From Planctomycetota bacterium (lineage in GTDB: Bacteria; Planctomycetota; UBA1135), in the NCBI GenBank assembly GCA_002705055.1, contig PAHY01000050.1, forward strand, positions 1 through 47,250: 47,250 nt of DNA. The letters run 5' to 3'. The notes under the pieces were generated by a model. That model searched no databases. It had not been told where the DNA came from and worked only from the letters and a program-made list of their open reading frames with translations. Made by a program: the position numbers and the translations under genes. Numbering within the stretch: position 1 is the stretch's first letter; every line of letters begins with the position of its first letter. Below, piece after piece: positions 25,893 through 37,097 of the stretch.

Positions 25893-26672
25893 ATGCGCGT
25901 CTGGTCTGCTCCCTTCTCCGGCTGGCTTCTTGCTGCCGCTCTGCTTGCTCTGGCATCGTGCGGAGCGCCGGCCCAGCGCGCCATTCAGGATCTCGCGGCG
26001 ATCCACGAACCCAGCGACTGGACCCCGCGCTCGCCCGCCTCTCTCTCGGTCGCCCCCGAGCGCTACCTCGCCGAGCAGCCCAGTCGCGCCAGCGGTCCGG
26101 GGCTCTACGTGATCGAGGATCACCGCGAACTGGAGGCCGCGATTCTGCGCACCATCGCCGGAGCACCGCAGGAGATCCCCGGCTTCTCGCTGGAAGCCTG
26201 CGCCTGGTTGGGGATCGAGCTGCTGTTCGACGACTACGCCCAGGCACGGGTGCAGTCGGCGGCAATCCTTTCGTCCTTCGCGGGGGCCTGGATCGAGCGC
26301 AGCGCGGTGCAGCTCAGCCCGCCGCGCGAGGTCGACGCCGAAGCCTATGCCCGCGCCACGCAGGCATTCCTGGATGCCGACGAAGCCAAGGACCGTGACG
26401 CCCGCCTGGCCGCTCTTGAAGAGCTCGCCAGCCTGCGCGGCCCGAGTCCGGTCGTGGTCATCCGCACGCTCACCGGCGTCGCGCGTCGTCTCGACCGCAC
26501 TCCGCTGCGCAAGGGCGACGAAGAACGCGCCTTTCGGTTTGGCGCGGCCTGCGTGCTGAGCTTCCTGGAAGCCGGCGCAGCCGACCCGGATCCGGAAGTC
26601 GCCGAAGCCTGCCGCACGCGCCTCGAGCTGCTCGAGCAGTACGCCTACCGGAACGCTCCGAGTTCGCCTTGA
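25893..26672 (+). CDS. Lipoprotein of unknown function
   Basis: I chose the ATG at 25893 because it begins MRVWSAPFSGWLLAAALLAL and leads to the lipobox LASC; an in-frame ATG at 25878 is also possible. The 259-residue protein is mostly helical after the signal, with alternating charged and hydrophobic positions, and a long Glu/Arg-rich C-terminal helix (DPEVAEACRTRLELLEQ). No enzyme motif is visible. The stop overlaps the TTG start of the next gene, so it is coupled to the YbhN-like membrane protein. It probably acts at the envelope. I do not recognise the family. Confidence 0.6.
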   Translation: MRVWSAPFSGWLLAAALLALASCGAPAQRAIQDLAAIHEPSDWTPRSPASLSVAPERYLAEQPSRASGPGLYVIEDHRELEAAILRTIAGAPQEIPGFSLEACAWLGIELLFDDYAQARVQSAAILSSFAGAWIERSAVQLSPPREVDAEAYARATQAFLDADEAKDRDARLAALEELASLRGPSPVVVIRTLTGVARRLDRTPLRKGDEERAFRFGAACVLSFLEAGAADPDPEVAEACRTRLELLEQYAYRNAPSSP

Positions 26673-27865
26673 AGTCTGTTGGGTTGACCCTGCTGAAGAT
26701 CGCGATCGCGGTCCTGCTGACCTGGTATGTGCTCGGTCAGATCGAGACCCGCGATCGTCTGGTCGGCCCGAAGCCGGAAGGCGGGGGCGACCGCGCCGAG
26801 ATCTTCGGCGACCTCAGCGGGGACTGGCGGACGACCGACTGGGTCTTCCGCTGCTCCAATCAGACCGAGCAGCCCTCCCCGCTGCTCGGCGCCGCGCCCA
26901 ACGCCACGCTGCAGCCGGCGGATCTGGAAGGCGCCTTCGCCGTGGGCTGGGAGCTGCGCCCGGGCTTCCTGGCAATCGTCCAGGGCATCCAGCCCAATTG
27001 GTTCCTCGGCGGCGCGGCCTTGTGGGGCGTCCTGCTGGTGCTGGCCGCGGTGCGCTGGCGGATCCTGCTGCGCGCCGCAGGCATCGAGACCAGCATCGGC
27101 AACGCGCTGCGGCTCTGCTTCGTCGGCTACTTCTTCAACAACGTGATGCCGGGCGTGACCGGCGGTGACGTCGTGCGCGGCGCGCTGATCACCCGCGGGC
27201 TGGAGCAGGATCGCTGGAAGGCCGCGCTTTCGGTGGTGGTGGACCGGCTGATCGGCCTGGTCGCGCTGATCACCCTGGCCGCGGTGGTGCTCGCCTACGG
27301 GCTGCTGACCTCCGGGGAAGAAGCCCCGTACCCGCCCTATCTCTCGCAGGGCGTCTTCCTGTTCCTGGGCGCGGCCGTGCTCGGCGGGGGAGCCTACCTC
27401 TCCCAGCGCGTCCGCGATGCGATCGGGATCGAGCGCTGGCTGCCGAAGCTGCCCGGCGGTGGCACCCTGACCAAGATCGACCAGGGCCTCGCGATCTATC
27501 GCCACAGCCCGGGGCGCCTGGCTGCCGCCTATCTGATGTCGCTGCCGCTGCAGGTCTGCGGCGTCCTTTCCTTCTGGGCCATCGGCGAAGCCTGCGGCGC
27601 CGGGCTCCGGCTGCAGGATGACTTCGTCATCTTCCCGGTGGTCCAGACCATCTCGGCGATCCCGCTTGCTCCGGCAGGCTGGGGAGTCGGCGAGACTCTC
27701 TACGGCCACTCCTTCCGCTTGTTCGGATCCAGCTTTACCCTGGGAGTGGCCGTCTCGATTCTGTTCCGCCTCACCACGCAGCTCGGCTTCGGGCTGATCG
27801 GTGGCATGGTCTGGGTCGCCTCCAGTCAACGCAAAGAAGAAGTTCACACTCTCAGTTCGTCATGA
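26669..27865 (+). CDS. YbhN/LPG-synthase transmembrane-domain family protein
   Basis: The protein has 398 residues from a TTG at 26669 that overlaps the lipoprotein stop. Eight or so hydrophobic segments begin with LTLLKIAIAVLLTWYVL. The family motif FNNVMPGVTGGDVVRGAL is at residues about 155-172, followed by VVVDRLIGLVALI, and GWGVGETLYGHSF near the C-terminus; all are typical of the LPG_synthase_TM (UPF0104/AglD-like) family. Such proteins are membrane lipid or polyprenol-sugar handling proteins. Residues about 30-110 form an extra soluble, probably periplasmic, insertion. The substrate is unknown. Confidence 0.8.
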   Translation: MKSVGLTLLKIAIAVLLTWYVLGQIETRDRLVGPKPEGGGDRAEIFGDLSGDWRTTDWVFRCSNQTEQPSPLLGAAPNATLQPADLEGAFAVGWELRPGFLAIVQGIQPNWFLGGAALWGVLLVLAAVRWRILLRAAGIETSIGNALRLCFVGYFFNNVMPGVTGGDVVRGALITRGLEQDRWKAALSVVVDRLIGLVALITLAAVVLAYGLLTSGEEAPYPPYLSQGVFLFLGAAVLGGGAYLSQRVRDAIGIERWLPKLPGGGTLTKIDQGLAIYRHSPGRLAAAYLMSLPLQVCGVLSFWAIGEACGAGLRLQDDFVIFPVVQTISAIPLAPAGWGVGETLYGHSFRLFGSSFTLGVAVSILFRLTTQLGFGLIGGMVWVASSQRKEEVHTLSSS

Positions 27866-28764
27866 GCCTCGTCGTCGTCGGTTCCTTTGGCCTGGATACG
27901 GTCGAAACTCCCTTTGGTCGCCGCGAAGAGGTGCTCGGAGGATCTGCCATCTACTTCTCGCTCGCGGCCTCGATGTTCACAACGGTCAAGCTGGCCGGCA
28001 ACGTCGGCAGCGACTTCCCCGAGAGCGCCTGGCGCACCCTGGACGATCGCGGCGCCGTGCGCACCGGCATTCGGGTCTTCAACGATCAGCCGACCTTCCG
28101 CTGGTCGGGTCGTTACGAAGGCGACATGAACGAGGCCGAGACGCTGCGCACCGAACTCAACGTGCTGGCGGAGCCGCCGCACGTGCCCGAGGACTACCGC
28201 GGCTCGGACTTCGTCTTTCTGGCCAACATGGGCCCGGACACTCAGCTGGAAATGCTGGAGCAGCTGCAGGGCAAGACGGTCTTCGCCGACACGATGAACC
28301 TGTGGATCGACACCCAGCGCGAGAACCTGGTGCGGCTGCTGCAGCGCCTGGATGGCATCATCCTGAATGACGCCGAGGCGCGCGCGCTGACCGGCGAGGC
28401 CAACCTGATTCGGGCCGGCGAGGCGCTGCTGCGGATGGGCCCGCGGGTCGCAGTGGTCAAGAAGGGCGAGCACGGCTCCTTCCTGTTCGAGCGCGACTTC
28501 CACTTTGCGCTGCCGGCCTACCCGACCTCGCAGGTCGTCGATCCGACCGGCGCTGGGGATTCTTTTGCCGGCGGATTCCTGGGTTCGCTGGCGGAAATGG
28601 GCGAGCTCAGCCCCGCCAAGCTCCGCAAGGCCATGGCTTTCGGCACGGTGGCCGCCTCGATGACGGTGGAACGCTTCTCGACCGAGGGCCTCGAGAAGGC
28701 CGCGCGGGAACAGCTGGAGCACCGCTACGCCGAGCTGCGGGAATTCGTCCATTTCGAGGCGTAA
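27862..28764 (+). CDS. PfkB-family carbohydrate kinase
   Basis: The protein has 300 residues. The N-terminal GGSAIYFSLAASMFTTVKLA is PfkB signature 1-like, and DPTGAGDSFAGGFLG near residue 230 is signature 2 with the catalytic Asp and the anion hole. FADTMNLWID and ILNDAEARALTGE are typical substrate-side elements. It phosphorylates a sugar or nucleoside; the substrate cannot be inferred. Its ATG overlaps the end of the previous gene by 4 bp, so it is the last gene of the three-gene plus-strand block from 25893. Confidence 0.9.
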   Translation: MSLVVVGSFGLDTVETPFGRREEVLGGSAIYFSLAASMFTTVKLAGNVGSDFPESAWRTLDDRGAVRTGIRVFNDQPTFRWSGRYEGDMNEAETLRTELNVLAEPPHVPEDYRGSDFVFLANMGPDTQLEMLEQLQGKTVFADTMNLWIDTQRENLVRLLQRLDGIILNDAEARALTGEANLIRAGEALLRMGPRVAVVKKGEHGSFLFERDFHFALPAYPTSQVVDPTGAGDSFAGGFLGSLAEMGELSPAKLRKAMAFGTVAASMTVERFSTEGLEKAAREQLEHRYAELREFVHFEA

Positions 28765-28814
28765 CCGCGGCCGGGGATCCTCGTCTTCCGGGTGAGGGGA
28801 TTTCGGTCGCGGGA

Positions 28815-28844
28815 TTGGAATGCGCCGCTGCCACCCTCTACACT
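28815..28844 (+). promoter_or_regulatory. Candidate recA promoter
   Basis: TTGGAA (28815-28820) and TACACT (28839-28844) are separated by 18 bp and lie 24 bp upstream of the recA start. The SD is GGAGG at 28855-28859, 9 nt before ATG. No recognisable LexA/SOS box was seen, but clade-specific LexA sites differ and one could be missed. Confidence 0.55.
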
Positions 28845-28868
28845 CGCCGTTGACGGAGGCACATCCCC

Positions 28869-30005
28869 ATGGCTACCCGCAAGAAATCATCCCCATCCAG
28901 CGATCGTCAAAGCGCGATCCAGGCGGCCCTCGCCGCCATCTCCAAGTCTCACGGCGAAGAGGCCGTGATGGACATGTCCCAAAAGTCCGTGGGCCCTATC
29001 GCGGGCATAGCCACGGGCTCGCTCGGTCTCGACGCCGCCCTGGGCGGCAAAGGGCTGCCGCGGGGCCGCGTCATCGAGCTCTACGGCCCCGAGTCCTCCG
29101 GCAAGTCCACTTTGGCCATGTCAGTCGTGGCGCAGGCCCAGAAGGCCGGCGGCTTCGCCGTCTACATCGACGCGGAACACGCCTTCGATCCCGAGTACGC
29201 CCAAAAGCTGGGTATCTCGCTGGACGGCGACAAGTTCCTGCTGTCGCAGCCGTCCTCGGGTGAAGAGGGGCTCGACATCTGCGAGCAGTTCGTCAAATCG
29301 CAGGCGGTCGACGTCGTCGTCATCGACTCGGTGGCGGCGCTGGTCCCCAACGCCGAACTGAAAGGCGAAATCGGCGATTCCTTCGTGGGCGTGCAAGCTC
29401 GCATGATGTCGCAGGCCCTGCGCCGGCTCACTTCCGTTATCGGTAAGACCGACTGCGTGGTGATCTTCATCAACCAGCTCCGCGAGAAGATCGGGGTCAT
29501 GTTCGGCAACCCGGAAACGACCCCGGGCGGCCGCGCGCTCAAGTTCTACAGCTCGGTGCGCATTGACGTCCGCCGGATCGGCGCCCTCAAGAACGGCGAC
29601 GAAATCGTCGGCAACCGCACCAAGGCCACCGTCGTCAAGAACAAGGTCGCTCCGCCCTTCCGGCGCACCGAGTTCGACATCCTCTACGGGGTCGGCATCT
29701 CCTACGAAGGCGACGTCATCGACCTCGGCTTGCAGTACAATCTGGTCACCAAGTCGGGCGCTTGGTTCAGCTTCGCTCATCCCGAAAAGGGGGACATTCG
29801 TCTGGGGCAGGGCCGCGAGGCCGTGCGCACTCTGCTGCGCGAGAATCCCGAACTCTGTGAAGAGATCGCGGACCTCGTGCGCGAGGCCATGAACCCGGTC
29901 ACCACCCCCGCGGCCACCGCCGCGAAGGAGCAGGCCGAAGCCGAGCCGGCTCCTGCCAAGAAGACGACGAAGAAGAAGGCGACCGCGAAGGCCGCCGCTA
30001 AGTAA
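28869..30005 (+). CDS. recA: Recombinase RecA
   Basis: The protein has 378 residues and starts at ATG 28869 after a GGAGG SD. Walker [10 protein letters not shown] spans residues 73-81. [20 protein letters not shown] holds Walker B and the MAW motif, [13 protein letters not shown] the L1 region, [21 protein letters not shown] the L2 region, and [24 protein letters not shown] the C-terminal DNA-binding elements. The C-terminal tail is unusual: after [20 protein letters not shown] it ends in lysine-rich [15 protein letters not shown], whereas most RecA tails are acidic. It is the first gene before alaS; recX is not present. Confidence 0.98.
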   Translation: MATRKKSSPSSDRQSAIQAALAAISKSHGEEAVMDMSQKSVGPIAGIATGSLGLDAALGGKGLPRGRVIELYGPESSGKSTLAMSVVAQAQKAGGFAVYIDAEHAFDPEYAQKLGISLDGDKFLLSQPSSGEEGLDICEQFVKSQAVDVVVIDSVAALVPNAELKGEIGDSFVGVQARMMSQALRRLTSVIGKTDCVVIFINQLREKIGVMFGNPETTPGGRALKFYSSVRIDVRRIGALKNGDEIVGNRTKATVVKNKVAPPFRRTEFDILYGVGISYEGDVIDLGLQYNLVTKSGAWFSFAHPEKGDIRLGQGREAVRTLLRENPELCEEIADLVREAMNPVTTPAATAAKEQAEAEPAPAKKTTKKKATAKAAAK

Positions 30006-30014
30006 GTCCGGTCC

Positions 30015-30038
30015 CGGGGTGCCCCTCGGGGCACCCCG
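30015..30038 (+). promoter_or_regulatory. Perfect hairpin between recA and alaS
   Basis: CGGGGTGCCCC and GGGGCACCCCG form an 11-bp stem with a 2-nt loop. There is no T-run after it; alaS starts 6 nt downstream. It may be a Rho-aided terminator or attenuator, or a structure that hides the alaS ribosome-binding region. Confidence 0.75.
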
Positions 30039-30043
30039 TAACC

Positions 30044-32674
<2,631 letters not shown>

Positions 32675-32689
32675 TCTGGGCTCAGGTGC

Positions 32690-32717
32690 TTGACCCGGAT
32701 CGCAAAACTGCGACAAT
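32690..32717 (+). promoter_or_regulatory. Candidate promoter for rpmF-plsX-fab genes
   Basis: TTGACC (32690-32695) and GACAAT (32712-32717) are 16 bp apart, just after the alaS stop and 91 bp before rpmF. It is the best sigma70-like match in this stretch, and would drive the ribosomal protein and fatty acid cluster. Confidence 0.55.
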
Positions 32718-32807
32718 ACCCGACCGTTTCCGCCGCCCGCCCTCGGGTGAAGGGAAACAAACGCGACACACGGTCCCTCGCCGTGGTCGCCATTCGGAGA
32801 ACCGACC

Positions 32808-32993
32808 ATGGCCGTACCGAAGCGTAAGTCCTCGAAGTCGCGCGCCCGCAAGGGCCGCGCGGGTGCCCGCAAAGCCGCTCCGGCGAATCTGCGCAACTGC
32901 AGCCGCTGCGGGAGCCCGGGTCTCTCGCACACCGTCTGCGAGAACTGTGGCTACTACGGTGGCCGCGAAGTCGTCGAGAAGGACGAGTTCTAA
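32808..32993 (+). CDS. rpmF: 50S ribosomal protein L32
   Basis: The protein has 61 residues, normal for L32. It begins MAVPKRKSSKSRARKGRAGA and carries the zinc-ribbon cysteines CSRCG and CENCGYYGGREVV (four Cys form of L32). An SD-like ggaga lies 6-10 nt upstream of ATG. It lies directly before plsX, as in most bacteria, where the yceD-rpmF-plsX-fab order is common; yceD is absent here. Confidence 0.97.
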   Translation: MAVPKRKSSKSRARKGRAGARKAAPANLRNCSRCGSPGLSHTVCENCGYYGGREVVEKDEF

Positions 32994-33008
32994 GCCGATC
33001 CCATCCTG

Positions 33009-34013
33009 ATGAGGATCGCGGTCGATGTTCTCGGCGGCGACCATGCGCCGGACGAGATCCTGAAAGGTGTCGCGGAAGCTCTCCTAACCGGAGAGTTTGC
33101 CGCCGACGAACTGCTATTGGTCGGCCCGCGGCCGATCATGGAACAGCAGCTCGGCGAGCTGGGCGTGGAGTCCCTGCCGCACCTGCTCCACACCGAGCAG
33201 GTCATCGAGGGCCACGAAAAGCCCGTCGAAGGCCTCCGCTCCAAGCCGGAAGCCTCGATCGTGCTGTGCGTCGGCGCGGTGCGCGAGAAGAAGGCCGACG
33301 GCCTGATCGCGTTCGGGAACACCGGCGCCACGGTGGCGGCCGCCACGATGGGGCTGGGCATGCTGCCGGGCATCCGTCGTCCGGGGATTGCCGTCGTGCT
33401 GCACGGTCGCCAGGGGCCCTTCACCCTGCTCGACGCGGGCGCCAATCCCGCGCCGAAGCCCAATCACCTGTTCCAGTACGGGCTGATGGGCGCCTCCTTC
33501 GCCTCCGACGTGCTCGGCATCGAACAGCCGCGCGTGGCTCTGCTCAACATCGGCGGTGAAGCCGGCAAGGGCAGCCCCTTGCTGAAAGAGGCCTACGCGC
33601 TGCTGCAGGAAGCCCCGGTCCAGTTCAACGGCAACATCGAAGGCAACCACCTCTTCTTCGGCGAAGCCGATGTGGTGGTCGCGGACGGCTTCGCCGGCAA
33701 CATGGTGCTGAAAGTCGTCGAGGGCTTCGCCGAATACCTCACGGGCCGTGCCACCGAGGCCTCCCGTGACGCAGGCGAAGGTCTGCGCAACACCATCCGC
33801 CAGCTGTTCGGCGCGGCGGACTACGCCGAAGTCGGCGGCGCCAGCCTGCTGGGGGTCAACGGAACCGTGCTGATCGGGCACGGTCGCTCCAAGGCCTCGG
33901 CGGTGCTGCCTGCGCTGCGCGCGGTCCGGAAAGACATCGAGAAGGGCGTCAACCGCCACATCACCGAACGCATCGCCGAGTCGCAAGGTAACTCGGCCTC
34001 GACCTCCGCATGA
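33009..34013 (+). CDS. plsX: Phosphate acyltransferase PlsX
   Basis: The protein has 334 residues. It makes acyl-phosphate from acyl-ACP for phospholipid synthesis. Visible motifs: MRIAVDVLGGDHAPDEIL at the N-terminus, AFGNTGATVAAATMGLGM and LLDAGANPAPKPNHLFQY, and VADGFAGNMVLKVVEG. These match the family's Gly-rich active-site loops. Its stop overlaps the fabH ATG by 4 bp (ATGA). The membrane-peripheral enzyme works with PlsY. Confidence 0.97.
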   Translation: MRIAVDVLGGDHAPDEILKGVAEALLTGEFAADELLLVGPRPIMEQQLGELGVESLPHLLHTEQVIEGHEKPVEGLRSKPEASIVLCVGAVREKKADGLIAFGNTGATVAAATMGLGMLPGIRRPGIAVVLHGRQGPFTLLDAGANPAPKPNHLFQYGLMGASFASDVLGIEQPRVALLNIGGEAGKGSPLLKEAYALLQEAPVQFNGNIEGNHLFFGEADVVVADGFAGNMVLKVVEGFAEYLTGRATEASRDAGEGLRNTIRQLFGAADYAEVGGASLLGVNGTVLIGHGRSKASAVLPALRAVRKDIEKGVNRHITERIAESQGNSASTSA

Positions 34014-35002
34014 CGCACAACCTTCCCGTCGGAATCGCTGGCCTGGGACACGCCGTCCCGGACCGCGTCCTGGACAACGACTGGTTCACTCAGTTCATCG
34101 ACACCAGCGACGAGTGGATTCGCCAACGTACGGGGATCGTCGAGCGCCGCTGGCTCAGCGAGGATGAGACCACCTCGGATCTCTTCATTCGGGCCGGCCA
34201 GATGGCGCTGGACCGCGCGGGCGTGAAGCCGGAAGAGGTCGACCTGATCGTGGTCGGCACAGTCTCCGGCGACTACCTGGCCTGCCCGGCGAGCGCCTGC
34301 ATCGTCCAGGACAAGCTGGGCTGCACCAACGCCGCGGCCTTCGACCTGGCGGCCGCCTGCACCGGCTTCCTGTACAGCCTGCAGGTCGCGCGTCAGTTCA
34401 TCATGACGGGCACGCACAAGAACGTGCTGGTCATCGGCGGCGAAGGCCTCTCGCGCCTGCTCGACATGAACGATCGCAACTCGGTCGTCATCTTCGCCGA
34501 CGGCGCCGGCGCGGCCGTGCTGCAGCCGCACGAGACCTGCCAGCAGGGCCTGATCGAGGACATCACCCTGGGCGCCGACGGCGCGGGCTATCACTTCATC
34601 ATTCGCCCCAAGGGTGGCGCCAAGGAGCCGGTCACCCCGGAGATCCTCGCCGAAGGCACGCACCTGCTGCGTATGAAGGGGCGTGAGGTCTATCGCTTCG
34701 CGGTCGACCGCATGAGCGAGCTGATGGCCTGGGCCATGGAAGGCCAGGATGTCGAGGACGTCGGCTGGGTCTTCCCGCACCAGATGAACCGGCGCATCCT
34801 CGAGACCGCCAGCGGCAAGCTCAACATCCCGAACGAGAAGGTGTACATCAACATTCACCGCTTCGGGAACACCTCCGCGGGCACCGTGCCGATCTGCCTC
34901 TCCGAGGCCTACGGCAACGGCGAGCTCGAGAAGGGCAAGCTGCAGATCCTGGCCGCCTTCGGGGCCGGCCTCACCTGGGGCGCCGCGCGGGTGCGCTGGT
35001 AG
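34010..35002 (+). CDS. fabH: 3-oxoacyl-ACP synthase III (KAS III)
   Basis: The protein has 330 residues. It starts fatty acid synthesis by condensing acetyl-CoA with malonyl-ACP. The Cys117-His257-Asn287 triad is present: LAAACTGFLYS, HQMNRRILE and FGNTSAGTVP. The DEWIRQRTGIVERRW N-terminal motif is typical, and FAAFGAGLTWGAARV is the C-terminal loop. It overlaps plsX by 4 bp and is followed by fabD at 37 bp. Confidence 0.98.
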   Translation: MTHNLPVGIAGLGHAVPDRVLDNDWFTQFIDTSDEWIRQRTGIVERRWLSEDETTSDLFIRAGQMALDRAGVKPEEVDLIVVGTVSGDYLACPASACIVQDKLGCTNAAAFDLAAACTGFLYSLQVARQFIMTGTHKNVLVIGGEGLSRLLDMNDRNSVVIFADGAGAAVLQPHETCQQGLIEDITLGADGAGYHFIIRPKGGAKEPVTPEILAEGTHLLRMKGREVYRFAVDRMSELMAWAMEGQDVEDVGWVFPHQMNRRILETASGKLNIPNEKVYINIHRFGNTSAGTVPICLSEAYGNGELEKGKLQILAAFGAGLTWGAARVRW

Positions 35003-35039
35003 TCCCGCTTGCTCCTCGGTTCCCATTCACGATCTCACG

Positions 35040-35987
35040 ATGAAGTTCGGACTCCTGATGCCTGGCCAAGGCGCCCAAGCGGTGGGCATGGGCGCGGATT
35101 TCGCTGCCTGCAGCCCGGCGGCGCGCTCCCTGTTCGAGCAGGCGGATGAAGTGCTCGGACTCAGCCTGTCGAAGATCTGCTTTGAAGGCCCGATCGAGGA
35201 GCTGACCCGCACCGACATCGCCCAGCCGGCGATCTACACCTGCTCGCTCGCGGCGCTGGCCGCCTGGGAGGAGAAGCACGGCGCCATCGAGGCGACCGCG
35301 GCCGCGGGACTTTCGCTGGGCGAGTACACCGCTCTGGCCGCGACGGGCTCGCTTGAGTTCGCGGACGGCCTGCGCCTGGTGCGACTGCGTGGCGCCGCGA
35401 TGCAGGAAGCCAGCGAGGCCAAGCCATCCGGCATGACCTCGGTCATGGGCCTGGATCAACCCGCGCTCGAGAGCCTCTGCGCTGCGGTCGCCGAGGAAAC
35501 CGGAGCGATCTGCCAGGTCGCCAACCTCAACTCGCCGGGCCAGATCGTGGTCTCGGGCGAGAACGCGGCGCTTGATGTCTTCGACGTCCGCGCCAAAGAG
35601 GCCGGGGCGCGGCGCGCCCTGCGTCTTCAGGTGGCCGGCGCCTTCCACTCGGAAGTGATGCGGCCTGCCGCGGACAAGCTGCAGGCGGCGCTCGACGAGG
35701 TCGAGTTCAAGTCCGCGCAGTGCCCGGTGTGGCAGAACGCCACCGCCACCGCATCCACCGAGCCGAGCGAACTCAAGGCCAACCTCGCCGCGCAGCTGAC
35801 AGCGCCGGTGCGCTGGCAAGAGTCCTTTGCCGCGATGGCCGCGGAAGCAGGGGAGACCCCCTTCCTCGAACCGGCACCGGGCCGCGTCCTGGCCGGGCTG
35901 GCACGCAAGATCGCCGGCGAGGCCAAGGTGCTCAACCTCCACGAAGCGACCGCCCTCGACACCCTGCTGACCGAGTCCGAAGCATGA
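35040..35987 (+). CDS. fabD: Malonyl-CoA:ACP transacylase
   Basis: The protein has 315 residues. It transfers malonyl from CoA to ACP. The active-site Ser92 lies in AGLSLGEYTALAA, oxyanion motif LMPGQGAQAVGMG near the N-terminus, and VAGAFHSEVMRPAA contains the catalytic His. QVANLNSPGQIVVSG matches the family. The TGA overlaps the fabG ATG by 4 bp. Confidence 0.97.
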   Translation: MKFGLLMPGQGAQAVGMGADFAACSPAARSLFEQADEVLGLSLSKICFEGPIEELTRTDIAQPAIYTCSLAALAAWEEKHGAIEATAAAGLSLGEYTALAATGSLEFADGLRLVRLRGAAMQEASEAKPSGMTSVMGLDQPALESLCAAVAEETGAICQVANLNSPGQIVVSGENAALDVFDVRAKEAGARRALRLQVAGAFHSEVMRPAADKLQAALDEVEFKSAQCPVWQNATATASTEPSELKANLAAQLTAPVRWQESFAAMAAEAGETPFLEPAPGRVLAGLARKIAGEAKVLNLHEATALDTLLTESEA

Positions 35988-36733
35988 GCCTAGACCTGCA
36001 AGATCAACGCTTCCTGGTGACCGGTGCCTCGCGCGGCATCGGCCGCGAGATCGCCGTCGACCTCGCCCGCCGCGGCGCCAAGGTCGCGGGCCTCGCCACG
36101 CGGACCAGCAACCTCACCGAGACCCAGGCGGAGGTCGAGGCTGCCGGCGGCAGCTTCCTCGCCCTGGAGGGTGACGTTTCGAAGCCGGAAACCGCGCAGG
36201 CCGCCGTCGACGCGGTCGTCGCCGAGTGGGGGGGAATCGACGGCCTGGTCGCCAACGCCGGGATCACCCGCGACAACCTGCTGCTGCGGCTCAGCGCCGA
36301 GGACTTTGATCAGGTCATTCAGACCAACCTCTCGGGCGCCTTCCACCTGCTCAAGGCAGCCACCAAGCCGATGATGCGGGCCCGTGCCGGGCGCGTGGTC
36401 TTCATCGGCTCGGTCGTGGCCACGACCGGCAACCCCGGTCAGGCCAACTACTGCGCCGCCAAGGCCGGCCTGCACGGCCTGGCGCGCTCGGCCGCCCTCG
36501 AGCTGGGCAGCCGCGGGATCACGGTCAACGTGGTGGCCCCCGGCTTCATCCAGACGGACATGACCGACGCGCTCACCGACGAGCAGCGCGCCGCCATGGC
36601 CGACAAGATCGCGCTCGGCCGCCCTGGCAGCCCTGCGGATATTGCCGGCGCCGTGTCCTTTCTCCTTGGCCCGGCTGGCAGTTACGTCACCGGCCAGGTT
36701 TTGCTCGTCGACGGGGGGCTGTCGCTCGGCTGA
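35984..36733 (+). CDS. fabG: 3-oxoacyl-ACP reductase
   Basis: The protein has 249 residues from the ATG at 35984, which overlaps the fabD stop; the upstream extension is a frame shadow of fabD. It is a short-chain dehydrogenase: TGASRGIG NADPH-binding loop, VANAGITRDNLLLRL, then the catalytic Ser in VFIGSVVATTGNPGQ and YCAAKAGLHGL with Tyr and Lys. The C-terminus GSYVTGQVLLVDGGLSLG is the usual FabG end. It reduces beta-ketoacyl-ACP. A 114-bp gap with a promoter-like site precedes acpP. Confidence 0.97.
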   Translation: MSLDLQDQRFLVTGASRGIGREIAVDLARRGAKVAGLATRTSNLTETQAEVEAAGGSFLALEGDVSKPETAQAAVDAVVAEWGGIDGLVANAGITRDNLLLRLSAEDFDQVIQTNLSGAFHLLKAATKPMMRARAGRVVFIGSVVATTGNPGQANYCAAKAGLHGLARSAALELGSRGITVNVVAPGFIQTDMTDALTDEQRAAMADKIALGRPGSPADIAGAVSFLLGPAGSYVTGQVLLVDGGLSLG

Positions 36734-36758
36734 TTGGCGGCTCCTCAGCGGACGGGCC

Positions 36759-36787
36759 TTTTCCTGGCCCCTCCGTGTCCCTAGAAT
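36759..36787 (+). promoter_or_regulatory. Candidate promoter for acpP
   Basis: A TAGAAT -10 box (36782-36787) is preceded 17 bp upstream by TTTTCC. The same gap contains a GGGCC-ttttcct-GGCCC hairpin (36754-36770) overlapping the -35 region. A separate acpP promoter is common because ACP is very abundant. Confidence 0.4.
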
Positions 36788-36847
36788 TCACACCCGGGCG
36801 CCGGGGAACCTCCCGCGCGCGCCCCTCTCATCTCCCTGCTAAGAGTC

Positions 36848-37087
36848 ATGTCGGACATTCAAGAGAAGGTCTACGAGATCGTGTGCGAGCACATGGGTGC
36901 TTCCCGCGACAAGCTTGCACCCGAAACCAGCTTCATCAACGACCTCGGGGCGGACAGCCTCGACACCGTCGAGCTGGTGATGGAATTCGAAAGCGCTTTC
37001 GACATCACGATCCCGGACGAAGACGCTGAGAAGATCCAGACGGTCGGCAGCGCCATCGAGTACATCGAGTCCAAGCTCAACGGCTAG
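36848..37087 (+). CDS. acpP: Acyl carrier protein
   Basis: The protein has 79 residues. The phosphopantetheine attachment Ser37 lies in [18 protein letters not shown], and the flanking acidic helices, [14 protein letters not shown] and VGSAIEYIE, are classic ACP. It is a shuttle for all acyl intermediates of fatty acid synthesis. It is 11 bp from fabF, with which it is probably cotranscribed. Confidence 0.98.
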   Translation: MSDIQEKVYEIVCEHMGASRDKLAPETSFINDLGADSLDTVELVMEFESAFDITIPDEDAEKIQTVGSAIEYIESKLNG

Positions 37088-37097
37088 GCAAGCTCCC

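Noticed and set aside
28765..28868. LexA/SOS box in front of recA
   Set aside because: No CTGT-N8-ACAG, GAAC-N4-GTTC or similar palindrome was seen; a clade-specific site cannot be excluded.
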